Notes: generated by a model not told the origin, from the sequence alone. DNA of 64,000 nucleotides from Flavobacterium sp. N502536 (GCF_025947345.1 NZ_CP110011.1:3038001-3102000); one strand, 5' to 3'. Positions 37,992-48,950 are shown, counted from the stretch's first letter. Numbers and translations are program-made.

Positions 37992-40900
37992 ATGGTCAAT
38001 TTATTAAATGAAATATACGAGAGTAATATTACGATATCATTAGATGGTACGGATCTTAAACTTGGTTTTAAAGACGATGTTATAGATGAGGCACTTATCT
38101 CAAAAATAAAAGAAAACAAGCAGGAAATTGTTTCTTATTTAACCAAGTATTCAGCATCAAATAAATATAACAATATACCAAGAGTTCCTATTCAGGAGAG
38201 TTATGAAGTCTCTTCATTTGCACTTGGAATATTATCTTCTGTACTTGCAGATTCAGATGGAAAGGGGTTCAATTATGTGCTGACTTCTTCTGCCCACTTA
38301 AAACAAGAAATTAATGTTGCCAATTTTAAACGGGCAGTATATAGTACTATAGATCGACATGAGTCTCTGCGTACGGTATTTAGAATCAGTGACAAAGGAG
38401 AAATAAGACAACATGTTTTGGAAAGTGCTGCTATAGATTTTACCATAAACTTTTTTGACTTTAGAGCTTTAGACAAAAAGGAAGAAATGATAAGAACGAT
38501 TACCAGAGATGATTTGGAAAAACCTTTTGATATGGGTCAGGGGCCATTATTTCGAGTTCATTTGTTTCAACTTAACAATAGTGAGTTTATTTTTCATTTA
38601 AGCATACACCACGTAATAAGTGACGCCTGGTCTATTGATGTGTTGTTTAAAAATATTCTAGCGTTTTATTCCTCATTTGAGCAGGGAGTTCCGGTTGAAC
38701 TTCCCGAATTAAATATTCACTACAAAGATTATGCGGCCTGGCAGAATGATCAGCTTTCTAAAGGGCTTTTTAAAAACGAGGAAGCCTATTTTAAAGAAAC
38801 ATTTTCGGGAGAATTACCGGTACTTAATTTCACCAATAACAAGAGTAGACCAGCAGCCAGAACCGTGAACGGAGTTGCACTAAAATCATATCTTTCTAAA
38901 GAAACCACAACATTATTTAAAAAGCTTTGCTCAGATAAAAAGGGAAGTATTTTTATGGGGTTGATTGCGGTATGGAATGTGCTCTTGCATAAATACACCA
39001 ATAGTACAGATATCATTATAGGAACTGCTGTGGGAGGACGTGACCACATCGATTTAAAAGAACAAATTGGAGGTTACATTAACTCATTGCCATTGCGCAA
39101 TCAAATTGATCCGGAGCAGTCATTTAGCACATTTTTTGAAACCGTAAAAGAAAATACCTTATCCGCCTTAGATTGCCAGTTTTATCCTTTTGCCGATTTA
39201 TTAAAACTGATCAATTATAAAAGAGATATGTCAAGGTCTCCTTTATTTGATGTGATGATTCTGTTGCAAAATGCTGTAGACAATAATCAGCAGTATAATA
39301 TAGATGAAACCCAGGTAAAAAACATTAAAAGATTAAGAGAAACCCCTGTGTTAACAGATTTAGATATCAACTTCATCGAAGAAGGAGATTATTTAGGTTG
39401 TCAATTGATATACAATACAGACGTTTTTGAATCAGAATATGTAATTGGATTATTGACACATTTTAAACAATTAGTAGAGGAAATTGTTTTGCATCCCAAC
39501 ATTCCCATCTCGAAAATTGATTATCTATCTGTAAATGAAAGAGAGGAATTATTGTTGGATTTTAATGATATAACATTAGACTATTCCGAAGAGGAGACTT
39601 TGCTGTCATTATTTGAAAAACAAGTAAAACAAACTCCAAATGGAACGGCTTTATTTGCAGGAAAGAAAGAATTTACCTATCAGGAATTAGAGGAAGCCTC
39701 AAATGATTTGGCACGTTATATTTTTAAACATTACCAAATTGAAAAAGGGAAATTCATAGGAATACAACTAGAACGCAATGAGTGGAATATTATATCCATG
39801 CTTGCAATTTTAAAAGTGGGCTGTGCCTATGTTCCTATTGCCCCGGAGATGCCTAACCAGGTAAAGGAGCATATCATTACAGATACTCAGTTAGAATTAC
39901 TGATCACTACAACATCCTATATGTTTGATATGGAATTTTATACCGGAGCATTAATGGCAGTAGATATTGTTTTTGATACGGATGATTGTGATCCGGTAAC
40001 CATTACTGTAGCTCCTACTGATCTAGCCTATGTTATTTATACTTCGGGATCAACCGGACTGCCGAAAGGAGTCATGATAGAACACGGTCAAATAGTAAAT
40101 ACAATCCTCTCTCAAATAGATTATTTTAAATTAGGTGAAAACAGTCGGGGTTTACAATTCGCTCCATTTTCTTTTGATGCTTCTGTATGGGAAACATTTA
40201 TGATTCTTCTGTCAGGAGGAAGCCTGCATTTGGCAAGCGAAGAACAGCGAAAAGATGCAGATGCCCTAACTGCTTTTATTAAAGAGAATAATATCACTAT
40301 TGCAACATTACCGCCTTCCTATATAGCTTTGGTAGATATTGAGGATTTAAAAACCTTGGAGATATTAGTTACAGCAGGTGAGGCTCCTGATTATGATATA
40401 ATTAAACCATACTTAAAATATGGTACTTATTATAATGCATACGGACCAACAGAAGCCAGTGTATGTGCGACTATTTTTCAGATGCCGGAAGTTAATACAC
40501 AGGATTACCGTAACATTCCTATTGGTAAACCAATTTCAAATGCCAAAATTTTTATCCTTGACCAGTATAATAATCTGGTTCCGACAGGTATCTCAGGAGA
40601 AATATGCATTGGAGGAACTGGGGTTGCCAGAGGGTATTTAAACAGACCAGAATTAACAGATCAGAAATTTATTAAAAATCCATTTGAAGGAGATGGCAGA
40701 TTATACAGAACCGGAGATTTAGGAAAGTGGACAAAGGAAGGTAATATTATTTACGAAGGACGAAACGATGAACAGGTAAAAATAAGAGGATATCGTATAG
40801 AACTTACCGCTGTAGAGCAACAATTATTAGCTAACGAGCAAATACAGGAAGCGGTAGTTTGTGTAGAGCAAGGATTTGAAGACGCAAAAGAGCTTGTTGC

Positions 40901-43900
40901 CTATATTGTCGCAGCAGAGGCTATTAGCGCAGGAAATTTAAGATCCTTCCTTTCAAAGATTCTTCCGGAATATATGCTTCCACAAAAATATGTGCAATTA
41001 GAACAAATGCCGCTTACGATTAATGGAAAAATTGATAAAAAGGCATTGCGCAAATTGAATAATGGTACCGTAATGGAAGATAATCATGTATTTGTAGCAG
41101 CAACGACTTTAGAAGAAAAACTATTAGTAAGTGTTTGGGAAGAAGTTTTGAAAAAAGAAGGAATTGGTATTAAAGATAACTTCTTTAGTATTGGGGGTGA
41201 CTCCATAAAATCAATCCAAATTGTTTCAAAATTAAAGCAACACGGATTTGTACTTAAAGCAGGTGATATTATATCAAACCCTAAGTTAGAAGATCTTGTG
41301 CCCTTGTTACAAAAAAATGACCAGATTCTGGATCAGTCAGAAGTGGAGGGAGAAGTTGTATTAACTCCTATTCAGGAATTTTTCTTTGATAAAGTACAAA
41401 ACAAAATTTTTAATGCGCCTAATTACTATAATCATTGTGTGTTATTAAAAACACAAGATGAGGTAAATCCGGAGGTATTAAAGAGGTGTATCGAACAATT
41501 GGTAAAGCACCATGATGTACTTAGAATGAAATTCCCTGTCGAAAATAAGAGTAGAAAGCAATACAATAAAAATGTCAACGAAGAAAATTATACCATACAT
41601 TATTATGATTTGCGAGAAGATGAAGAATATTTGACAAGTATTCGAAATATTGGAATTGAATTGCAGTCTTCCTTTGATATTGATAATGGGCCTTTGGTAA
41701 GAATTGGTCATTTCAGACTAAAAGATGGTGACCGTATCGCCTTTATTATTCATCACCTGGTCATAGATGGTGTTTCCTGGAGGATTTTATTACAGGATTT
41801 CGCTGATTTGTATGTTCAGTTTAAAGAAGGAAATCAATACAGACTTCCTTATAAAACAAGTTCATACCAAGCTTGGGCGAGTGAATTGAAAACATATGCG
41901 CAGAATTTGAAAAAAACAGAAGAACTTTCCTATTGGCAGGAGGTATGTATGCAACGTGGTATTCCTTTACATACTGTAGAAGAAAATGAAGGATACAAAC
42001 TCAACTGTGACAAAAAGGCTACTATGGTTTTAGATAAAGAAACCACAACGCTTTTACAAACTTCGGCACATATCTTATATAATACTCAAATCGATGATGT
42101 AATCCTGACTTGTTTGGGACTTGCGATTAAAGAGACATTGCAAAGAGATCGGGTAACCATTCAAATGGAAGGACATGGAAGAGAAGAAATTATAGATACG
42201 GTTGATATAAGCCGTACTATTGGGTACTTTACATCTTTTTATCCTTTTGTATTGAATGTATCAAAAGACGAGGCATTAGAAAATTTACTAAAAGTAAAAG
42301 AAGACTTGTCAAAAATTCCTAATAAAGGGATAGGATATACTGCTTTACATTTTCTAAACGACGACGTAGATCTGAGCACCTCTTTTGATTTAGAATATAA
42401 TTATCTGGGAGATTTTGGTTATGATGTTTCATCAAAAAATGATTCAGTATTTACCTATGCGAGAGAGAGTATAGGAGGAAATTCAAGTCCGGAAAACTAC
42501 AATAACATCGGATTGAGTTTTGTAGGAATGATTTCATTAGGAGAACTCAAAATGACTATCGGATATTCTTCTTTATTATTTGAAAAGGAAATAATCGATG
42601 AATTAGTAAGTACTTTTAAAAATCATTTAGTAACCCTGGTAAATCATTTGTCATTACTAAGCGAAAGTCAGGCTCATAATAGCGATCATCTTGAGAGTAA
42701 TACGGCAGCTGATTTTGAGGTAACACCTAATCAAAATTTTATATTGGGCAAAACTATGTCTCAGGGCATTATAGGCCCGGTAGTTACTCCTGAATTTGCC
42801 TCAAAAGAAGAGTTCCTTAAAAAGTTCAGATCCTTTATAGAGGTATATCCAATTTTGAGAACTCAATTTTATAAAGAAGGGGATTTTGTAAAACAGCGTA
42901 TGTTACCTTCTTCAGAGGTTAAAATCGAAGTTTATCAGGAAACACAAGTAAACCAGGAACAACTTACTTCTTTACTATCAAAACCTTTTGATGTAATTGA
43001 AGGAGCATTATTGAAAGTGCTTATTATTCAGGATACAAACAACCAGTCAGATCAAAAATCGTATGCATTTGTAAGTATTCACCATGCCCTTACAGATGCC
43101 TTTACAAATAGTATTTTAATAGCAAATCTAAGAGCCCATTTTAATGATGAGCCTTTAGAAGTTAATCATACTTTATATTATGAATTTGCAACATGGCAAA
43201 AAGCATATTTGCACTCGGCAGAAGCAAACGAACATAGAAAATATTGGCTGGAGGCATTAAAAGATGTTGTAAGAAAAGAAGAAGTTGGTGATAAGCCAAT
43301 TGGACTGCAGGATTATGTACAGCAAACTGTCTGGATAACGGGGGAATCATTTAAAACTATTTCAAAAATAATAAATAACACCGGTTTGACTTCTTCCGCA
43401 TTTTTTACAGCATTACATCAGTTAATGCTTAATAAACATAGTGATAAAACCTTACAGTTGATATTAGCACAAGGGAGAGAATTTGGTGATAAAGACATCG
43501 AGAGTCATAAAGTGCTGGGAGTTGTAAATAACTTTTTGCCTTTACCAGTTTTGCAATTTTCTGACAGTACAAAAAATAAATACGTCAAAGAAGTTTACAG
43601 CGCTTACATGGAAGCACTTGGACATCAACAAATTCCTTATGAAGTAATATGCGAAGATATTGAGCGAGTGTATGATGTTTCGGTAAAAAGTGAAATAGGA
43701 GGGCTCTTAAATTTTATTATGAATGAAGGCGAAAAAAGGTTTTCGGATCCGGTAATAGAAAATAACACAACCTATTCTAAAAATGACTTTAATGAAGGAT
43801 TAGACTTAAGTTGCAATATCTATTCGAATGCTATTGAAGTAACTATGTATTGTTCATTGAAAAAGTATAATTTATCATTTTCAAAAGACTTTAACTTTAA

Positions 43901-43937
43901 AAATTACCTATTTCAACTTTCTGAGGAATTAACCTAA
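37992..43937 (+). CDS. NRPS: docking-C-A(Phe)-T-E-C(terminal)
   Basis: A 1981-residue synthetase, the last of the assembly line in the window. Residues 1-58 are a TubC-type docking domain. The first C has HHVISDA at 206 (Gly to Ala). The A domain code DAWTVAAVCK is a phenylalanine code as I remember it (Asp at 729). T Ser1071 lies in IGGDSI, the form seen before epimerases. The E domain has HHLVIDG at 1254, EGHGRE, RTIGYFTSFYP and YNYLGD, so D-Phe is expected. A second C-type domain fills residues about 1580-1981 with HHALTDA at 1697 and no downstream A domain. It is poorly conserved compared with the other C domains. With no thioesterase domain present, it is the prime candidate for product release. 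Confidence 0.94.
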   Translation: MVNLLNEIYESNITISLDGTDLKLGFKDDVIDEALISKIKENKQEIVSYLTKYSASNKYNNIPRVPIQESYEVSSFALGILSSVLADSDGKGFNYVLTSSAHLKQEINVANFKRAVYSTIDRHESLRTVFRISDKGEIRQHVLESAAIDFTINFFDFRALDKKEEMIRTITRDDLEKPFDMGQGPLFRVHLFQLNNSEFIFHLSIHHVISDAWSIDVLFKNILAFYSSFEQGVPVELPELNIHYKDYAAWQNDQLSKGLFKNEEAYFKETFSGELPVLNFTNNKSRPAARTVNGVALKSYLSKETTTLFKKLCSDKKGSIFMGLIAVWNVLLHKYTNSTDIIIGTAVGGRDHIDLKEQIGGYINSLPLRNQIDPEQSFSTFFETVKENTLSALDCQFYPFADLLKLINYKRDMSRSPLFDVMILLQNAVDNNQQYNIDETQVKNIKRLRETPVLTDLDINFIEEGDYLGCQLIYNTDVFESEYVIGLLTHFKQLVEEIVLHPNIPISKIDYLSVNEREELLLDFNDITLDYSEEETLLSLFEKQVKQTPNGTALFAGKKEFTYQELEEASNDLARYIFKHYQIEKGKFIGIQLERNEWNIISMLAILKVGCAYVPIAPEMPNQVKEHIITDTQLELLITTTSYMFDMEFYTGALMAVDIVFDTDDCDPVTITVAPTDLAYVIYTSGSTGLPKGVMIEHGQIVNTILSQIDYFKLGENSRGLQFAPFSFDASVWETFMILLSGGSLHLASEEQRKDADALTAFIKENNITIATLPPSYIALVDIEDLKTLEILVTAGEAPDYDIIKPYLKYGTYYNAYGPTEASVCATIFQMPEVNTQDYRNIPIGKPISNAKIFILDQYNNLVPTGISGEICIGGTGVARGYLNRPELTDQKFIKNPFEGDGRLYRTGDLGKWTKEGNIIYEGRNDEQVKIRGYRIELTAVEQQLLANEQIQEAVVCVEQGFEDAKELVAYIVAAEAISAGNLRSFLSKILPEYMLPQKYVQLEQMPLTINGKIDKKALRKLNNGTVMEDNHVFVAATTLEEKLLVSVWEEVLKKEGIGIKDNFFSIGGDSIKSIQIVSKLKQHGFVLKAGDIISNPKLEDLVPLLQKNDQILDQSEVEGEVVLTPIQEFFFDKVQNKIFNAPNYYNHCVLLKTQDEVNPEVLKRCIEQLVKHHDVLRMKFPVENKSRKQYNKNVNEENYTIHYYDLREDEEYLTSIRNIGIELQSSFDIDNGPLVRIGHFRLKDGDRIAFIIHHLVIDGVSWRILLQDFADLYVQFKEGNQYRLPYKTSSYQAWASELKTYAQNLKKTEELSYWQEVCMQRGIPLHTVEENEGYKLNCDKKATMVLDKETTTLLQTSAHILYNTQIDDVILTCLGLAIKETLQRDRVTIQMEGHGREEIIDTVDISRTIGYFTSFYPFVLNVSKDEALENLLKVKEDLSKIPNKGIGYTALHFLNDDVDLSTSFDLEYNYLGDFGYDVSSKNDSVFTYARESIGGNSSPENYNNIGLSFVGMISLGELKMTIGYSSLLFEKEIIDELVSTFKNHLVTLVNHLSLLSESQAHNSDHLESNTAADFEVTPNQNFILGKTMSQGIIGPVVTPEFASKEEFLKKFRSFIEVYPILRTQFYKEGDFVKQRMLPSSEVKIEVYQETQVNQEQLTSLLSKPFDVIEGALLKVLIIQDTNNQSDQKSYAFVSIHHALTDAFTNSILIANLRAHFNDEPLEVNHTLYYEFATWQKAYLHSAEANEHRKYWLEALKDVVRKEEVGDKPIGLQDYVQQTVWITGESFKTISKIINNTGLTSSAFFTALHQLMLNKHSDKTLQLILAQGREFGDKDIESHKVLGVVNNFLPLPVLQFSDSTKNKYVKEVYSAYMEALGHQQIPYEVICEDIERVYDVSVKSEIGGLLNFIMNEGEKRFSDPVIENNTTYSKNDFNEGLDLSCNIYSNAIEVTMYCSLKKYNLSFSKDFNFKNYLFQLSEELT

Positions 43938-44027
43938 GGATACAAATAAAGCCAATACCATCTTTTATGTCTTGCTTGAATATTATGGCGTGTGTATAAA
44001 ATTATACAGTATGTCTTATGATATTCT

Positions 44028-44048
44028 AAAACACCTTGTGCGTGTTTT
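44028..44048 (+). terminator. Weak hairpin between the last NRPS gene and the hydroxylase gene
   Basis: AAAACAC (44028-44034) pairs with GTGTTTT (44042-44048), followed by only two more bases of a T run. It could partly terminate transcription or mark RNA processing; the downstream genes are on the same strand and functionally linked. Confidence 0.3.
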
Positions 44049-44113
44049 TACCCAAAACATCTGATAAAACAACAACAATATTTATTAAATAAAATCTGAA
44101 AAAAATAGAAAAT

Positions 44114-45739
44114 ATGGAAATCCAAAATGATGATTTAGTATACATTAAAAGAAATTTAGCAATAGAACCTTTAGTAGACAACTGGTATGCATGGCCACAC
44201 TTGATATCTCCTGCTACTGCTGCAATGAATATTAAAGACCGACATTTGAAAATTATGACATCATATGTTCAAAATCCTATGATTCACGCTGCGGCAGTAA
44301 AAACGCCAAAAATGCTAGGAGGCCCTTTTATCGATTATGACGGAAAAAGGGTAGATGAAATTAAAGCACTTATTGACAATACTAAAGAGCAATGCGCAGA
44401 CCTTTTAACATTGAGAGAAGATGTATTTGCGCTTAATGATATGCTTAAAAAAGAAGCCAAAGGATATGCTCTTACAGAATTATATAATAAGATACCAGAG
44501 AGTTTACAAGGACTTGTAGAATTGGTATATGATATCAACAACAATCCTTCATTCCGTATTTTTGAATCATTACTATACGAAACAGAGTTTTACAAAGAGT
44601 CGCTTCAAAGTTTCAATTTATTTTTAGTACACGACGACGATTCAAGATCATTTGTATTGAGTACACCAAAATTACCTGGTGAAGATATTTTACGTGTAAA
44701 CTTACCTTTTAAAAGTGAAAAGATCGACCAACTGTTTGAAATGGAAGATCATCCAAGAACTTTTGGGGAAATCGCAGAAATATTTGAGATAGAGGCTGAA
44801 GACATTCCTTTGTTTAAATCCTTTTTCACAACAGAAAAATCTAAGAAATACGAGCGTTATAGCGGAGACGGCGTGCTAACAAGATATTTTGGACATGCCT
44901 GTATTCTTACCGAAACCAAAAACACAACCATATTGGCAGATCCTTTAGTGAGTTATGGCTATGAATCGGATATATCCCGATATTCTTATGACGACTTACC
45001 AGAATCGATTGATTACGTTTTGGTAACACACAATCACCAGGATCATATTCTTTTTGAGACTTTATTGCGTCTAAGACGCAAGATCAAAAACATTATTGTT
45101 CCTAAAAGTAATGGAGGTTTTCTTCAGGATCCAAACCTGAAATTAATGTTTGAAAGAATAGGATTCAAAAACATTATCGAGTTAGGAGAGATGGAAACCA
45201 TTCATTTTGACGATTGTTCAATTACAGGTTTGCCATTCGTTGGAGAACATTGTGACCTGGACGTAAGAAGTAAATTATGTCATCACGTTGCTTACAAAGA
45301 TGGATTAAAAGTATTGTTTGCGGCAGATTCCTGTAACGTATCGCCAAAATTATACGAGCGTATTCATAAAGTAATGGGAGATATAAATATCATCTTCTTA
45401 GGAATGGAATGTGAAGGAGCACCATTAACATGGTTGTATGGACCCTTAATGCCGGAAACTTTAGCCAGAGATAAAGACGAATCCAGACGACTGGCCGGAT
45501 GTAATTTTGAACAGGCCAAAGCACTTGTAGATGTTTTTAAACCTAGTGAAGTTTTCGTATACGCCATGGGAATGGAGCCTTGGTTAAAATACATTAGCTC
45601 AATTAAATACACAGATGAGTCTATTCCAATTGTCGAGTCAAACAAATTGTTAGCGTATTGTCTGGCAAATGATATTGAACCGGAAAGGCTTTTTGGAGAA
45701 AAAATAGTTGAATACAAAAATGAACTTGTTCTTAGTTAG
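44114..45739 (+). CDS. CmlA-like di-iron beta-hydroxylase with metallo-beta-lactamase fold
   Basis: A 541-residue protein that generic annotation would call an MBL-fold hydrolase. Its length, its N-terminal alpha/beta region (about 1-240) and the positions of metal residues match CmlA, which hydroxylates the beta-carbon of a T-domain-bound aromatic amino acid in chloramphenicol synthesis. The motif THNHQDH places His306, His308, Asp310 and His311; GEHCD gives Glu378 and AADSCN gives Asp405. In CmlA I recall His305, His307, Asp309, His310, Glu377 and Asp403, almost the same numbering. It directly follows the Phe-loading NRPS, so a T-bound Phe (or the earlier Tyr/Phe) is the natural substrate. 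I infer a beta-hydroxy aromatic residue in the product. Confidence 0.85.
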   Translation: MEIQNDDLVYIKRNLAIEPLVDNWYAWPHLISPATAAMNIKDRHLKIMTSYVQNPMIHAAAVKTPKMLGGPFIDYDGKRVDEIKALIDNTKEQCADLLTLREDVFALNDMLKKEAKGYALTELYNKIPESLQGLVELVYDINNNPSFRIFESLLYETEFYKESLQSFNLFLVHDDDSRSFVLSTPKLPGEDILRVNLPFKSEKIDQLFEMEDHPRTFGEIAEIFEIEAEDIPLFKSFFTTEKSKKYERYSGDGVLTRYFGHACILTETKNTTILADPLVSYGYESDISRYSYDDLPESIDYVLVTHNHQDHILFETLLRLRRKIKNIIVPKSNGGFLQDPNLKLMFERIGFKNIIELGEMETIHFDDCSITGLPFVGEHCDLDVRSKLCHHVAYKDGLKVLFAADSCNVSPKLYERIHKVMGDINIIFLGMECEGAPLTWLYGPLMPETLARDKDESRRLAGCNFEQAKALVDVFKPSEVFVYAMGMEPWLKYISSIKYTDESIPIVESNKLLAYCLANDIEPERLFGEKIVEYKNELVLS

Positions 45740-45816
45740 ATATAAGAAAAACAATCGGGACATTATTATAAAACTTTAATGTCAAAAAAATAATAAATGT
45801 TAATAAATAAGATATC

Positions 45817-48190
45817 ATGATAAAATCAACATTCATATATGCATTAGTATTGTTATGTATGTCTACAATATCCGCCCAGTCCCTGACTCAAATATCAGGA
45901 ACGCTTTCTGCAGAGAATTCAGATGAGAAATTAGCTTATGCCTCTGTTATTGTCAAAAAAGATGCTCAGGTTGTAGAAACGGTGATTACCAATGATAAAG
46001 GAGAGTTTACAGTAGAAGGTCTTAAGATAGGGAAGTATACAGTTGAATTCCAATTTTTGAGCTTTCAGAATTCTACTATACCATTAAACGTAGATGGTTC
46101 TAAATTAAAGATTAATCTGGGAACTATTCATCTGAAATCTGATGTAACTTCACTTAAAGAAGTCGTTATAACTTCAGAAACATCTCAGGTATCATTAAAA
46201 CTAGACAAAAAAGTTTTTGATGTTGGGAAGGATTTGATCTCTAGAGGAGGATCTGCAACACAAGTGCTGGATAATGTTCCTGCTGTAAGGGTTGATCCTT
46301 CCGGTGCTGTAAGTTTGAGAGGCAATAGTAATGTCCTAATTCTTATTAATGGAAGAAAATCGGGTCTCACATCGATTCAGGGATTAGAACAGATTCCTGC
46401 CGAATCGATAAAATCGGTAGAAGTGATTACCAATCCATCTTCGCGATATGATGCAGCAGGATCTGCCGGAATCATAAATATTGTTCTGAAGAAAAATACC
46501 AAGGATGATTTAAGTGGCAGTATGACTTTGGTTGGAGGTGTTCCTTTTGATAGCAGGGTATTAGGAAGTATCAACTATAAAAAAGGAAAATTTAATCTGT
46601 TTTCCAATTTTGGAGTTCGTTATACGGATTATGTTGGACTTAATACAAGAGATCAGGTCACTACATCAAATGGGAATGATCTTTTTTAAATCAGAGAGAA
46701 GACCAGAAAAGACATGATGATGGACGATTAGTGTATGTGGGATTGGATTATTTTATAAATGACAATAACACTATTACAACCGCATTTTATAGAAACGGAA
46801 CCAAAGATTTAGACAAAAATACCCTAAAGTATAAATTTTCGGGTAACGGTATTCCGGATACACACATTCAAACCATAGGAGACTCGGAAGAAAACAGAAG
46901 CTACAATCAATTAGAATTTAATTATACAAAAACGTTTAAAAAACCAGATAGAAAATTTACGGTAGACTTTCAGTATGATTTTTGGAATAGTATAAAAGAT
47001 TTTAATATTCAAAGAAGAACAGTGGATCCTGATAAACAAGATTTGTCAGTTATCAATACAAGATCAAACAGATCAAGTGATGATATTGCGTTACAGTCTG
47101 ATTTTGTAACTCCTTTAAGTGAAACCGCCAATTTTGAAGCAGGTGTTAAAGCAGAACACAGAATAGTTTCTACAGATTTTGCTGCCAATGAGGAAAAGGG
47201 AGGTACAGTAAACCCAATAAATGGTTTTAATAATGGGTTAGATTATAAAGAACAAATTTTGGCAGCTTACACCCAATACGGAAATAAGATAAAAAAATTC
47301 AGCTTCCTGCTTGGTTTAAGAACAGAGTTTACCAATATTCAGATAGAGGATCAAAAGACAAATCGCGTTTTACGAGATAGTTCGTATACAAGATTGTTTC
47401 CAACCGTAAATTTGAGTTATGCTTTAACCGCAAAAACTACTGCTCAATTAAATTATAGCCAACGAATCAACAGACCTAATTTAGATCAATTGAACCCTTT
47501 TCCGGAACTTCAGGATTTTAATTCTCGCATTTTTGGAAACATCAACCTGTTGCCTTCTTTAACAGATGGAGTAGAATTTAGCATTTTAAATAAATTAAAA
47601 GGAATAGTAATTACTCCTTCATTATACTATTCAAAAACAAGAAATAATTTCCAATACTTTACTACACAAAATGATACTGGCATTTTTGAAACATTTTTAG
47701 TAAATCTTGATAATGAAAAACGATTTGGTATAGAAATTTCGGCTCAGTATGCTCCTGTAAAATGGTTGTCTCTTAGCGGAGAGATTAATGCTTACAGCTT
47801 CAGTCAGGAAGGAAGTGTTGGTACAACTAATTTGGATTATTCTAACGAAACCTGGACAGGAACATTAATAAGCCAGATTAAGTTTCCAAAGAGTTTTTCG
47901 TTTCAAAGTAAATTTGAGTATCAGGCACCTGTAAGTGATGCTCAGACTCATACAAAATCATATTATTATTTGAGTATGGCCTTAGGAAAATCATTGTTCA
48001 AGAATAATGCATCCTTAACGCTGGGGTGAGTAATATTTTTAATACCAGAAAAATACGAGAAACCACTATTGGCAGCGATTTTATGGTAAACCAGATGACC
48101 AACTTTAATGCGGCGAGATGGAACCTTAATTTTAACTATAAATTCAATAAAGCAAAAAACAGAAAAGAACATCAAAGTAATAGAAAATAA
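45817..48190 (+). pseudogene. Outer-membrane TonB-dependent receptor, two frameshifts
   Basis: This locus encodes an outer-membrane beta-barrel receptor of about 790 residues in three pieces. Piece 1 (45817-46689) has a signal peptide ending STISAQ, a carboxypeptidase-regulatory-like domain and a plug domain (VLDNVPAVRVDPSG; INGRKSG). The frame breaks in a run of six T at 46682-46687; seven T would continue it. Piece 2 (from about 46690; first possible start GTG 46731, to TGA 48029) is barrel. A second break in a run of four G near 48023-48026 would be repaired by one more G, and the C-terminal strand then runs to TAA 48190. Both breaks are one-base losses in homopolymers, so sequencing error and real inactivation are both possible. 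It lies inside the NRPS locus and may import the product or its metal complex. Confidence 0.85.
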
Positions 48191-48227
48191 CACTTTTACA
48201 TATGTTACATCTTTAAAAAAATAAGTT

Positions 48228-48950
48228 ATGTATTCAAATCAAAAAACGCAGATATTTTTATTGCATTTTGCAGGAGGAAGCTGTTATTCTTTTGATTTTC
48301 TTAGAAATGAGATTCAAGATAGTTTTGAATTTCATGCCTTAGAACTTCCGGGAAGAGGTAAAAGAAACCAAGAGTTACAACTTTTTAAAAAGACAGACGC
48401 AGTTCTGGATTATGTGTCTCAGATTAAAAAATTAAGAAATAACAATCAGCCCTATATTATTTATGGCCATAGTATGGGGGCAACCTTAGGGTTATCGGTG
48501 ACAAAAAAAATGGAAGAACAGCTCGATCCGCCTAATATACTAATTGTTTCGGGTAATCCTGGGCCAGGGGCTTCCTATAATACCAAGGAAAGACACGCTT
48601 TAAGCGATGCTGAATTAAAATTAGAACTAAGATCTTTAGGAGGTGTCCCGGAAGAAATACTGGAGAACGAAGATTTATATAATTACTTCATTCCTATCAT
48701 GAGATCTGATTTTGAAATTTTAGAAAAGAGTAAACTTGCCGAAGTAGGCCTTGTGATCGATACACCAATTTTTGCCGTAATGGGAGATCAGGAAGAAACT
48801 GTCGCAGATATTGAAAACTGGGAGCTTTACACTAGTGGTCAGTTTGATTATCAGGTAGTTCCGGGGAATCATTTCTTTATTCACCGTCAGGTAAAAACAT
48901 TGGCGAAAATTATCAACGAATGTGCCTCTTATTCATCAGTCAGCATATAA
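48228..48950 (+). CDS. Type II thioesterase
   Basis: A 240-residue alpha/beta hydrolase of the external thioesterase family. It starts with FLLHFAGGS, has the RifR/SrfAD-like LELPGRGKR, nucleophile Ser82 in GHSMGA, an acid in the MGDQEE segment and the late catalytic His in PGNHFFIH. These enzymes remove wrong or stalled acyl groups from carrier domains, acting in the cytoplasm on the NRPS/PKS proteins. Since no integrated thioesterase domain is present, it might also help final release, though that is not its usual role. It follows the broken receptor gene by 37 bases and precedes the exporter. Confidence 0.94.
   Translation: MYSNQKTQIFLLHFAGGSCYSFDFLRNEIQDSFEFHALELPGRGKRNQELQLFKKTDAVLDYVSQIKKLRNNNQPYIIYGHSMGATLGLSVTKKMEEQLDPPNILIVSGNPGPGASYNTKERHALSDAELKLELRSLGGVPEEILENEDLYNYFIPIMRSDFEILEKSKLAEVGLVIDTPIFAVMGDQEETVADIENWELYTSGQFDYQVVPGNHFFIHRQVKTLAKIINECASYSSVSI

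Noticed and set aside
46682..48026. Programmed frameshifting in the receptor gene.
   Set aside because: Two separate one-base losses in plain homopolymers, without a stimulatory structure that I could see. Mutation or sequencing error is simpler.
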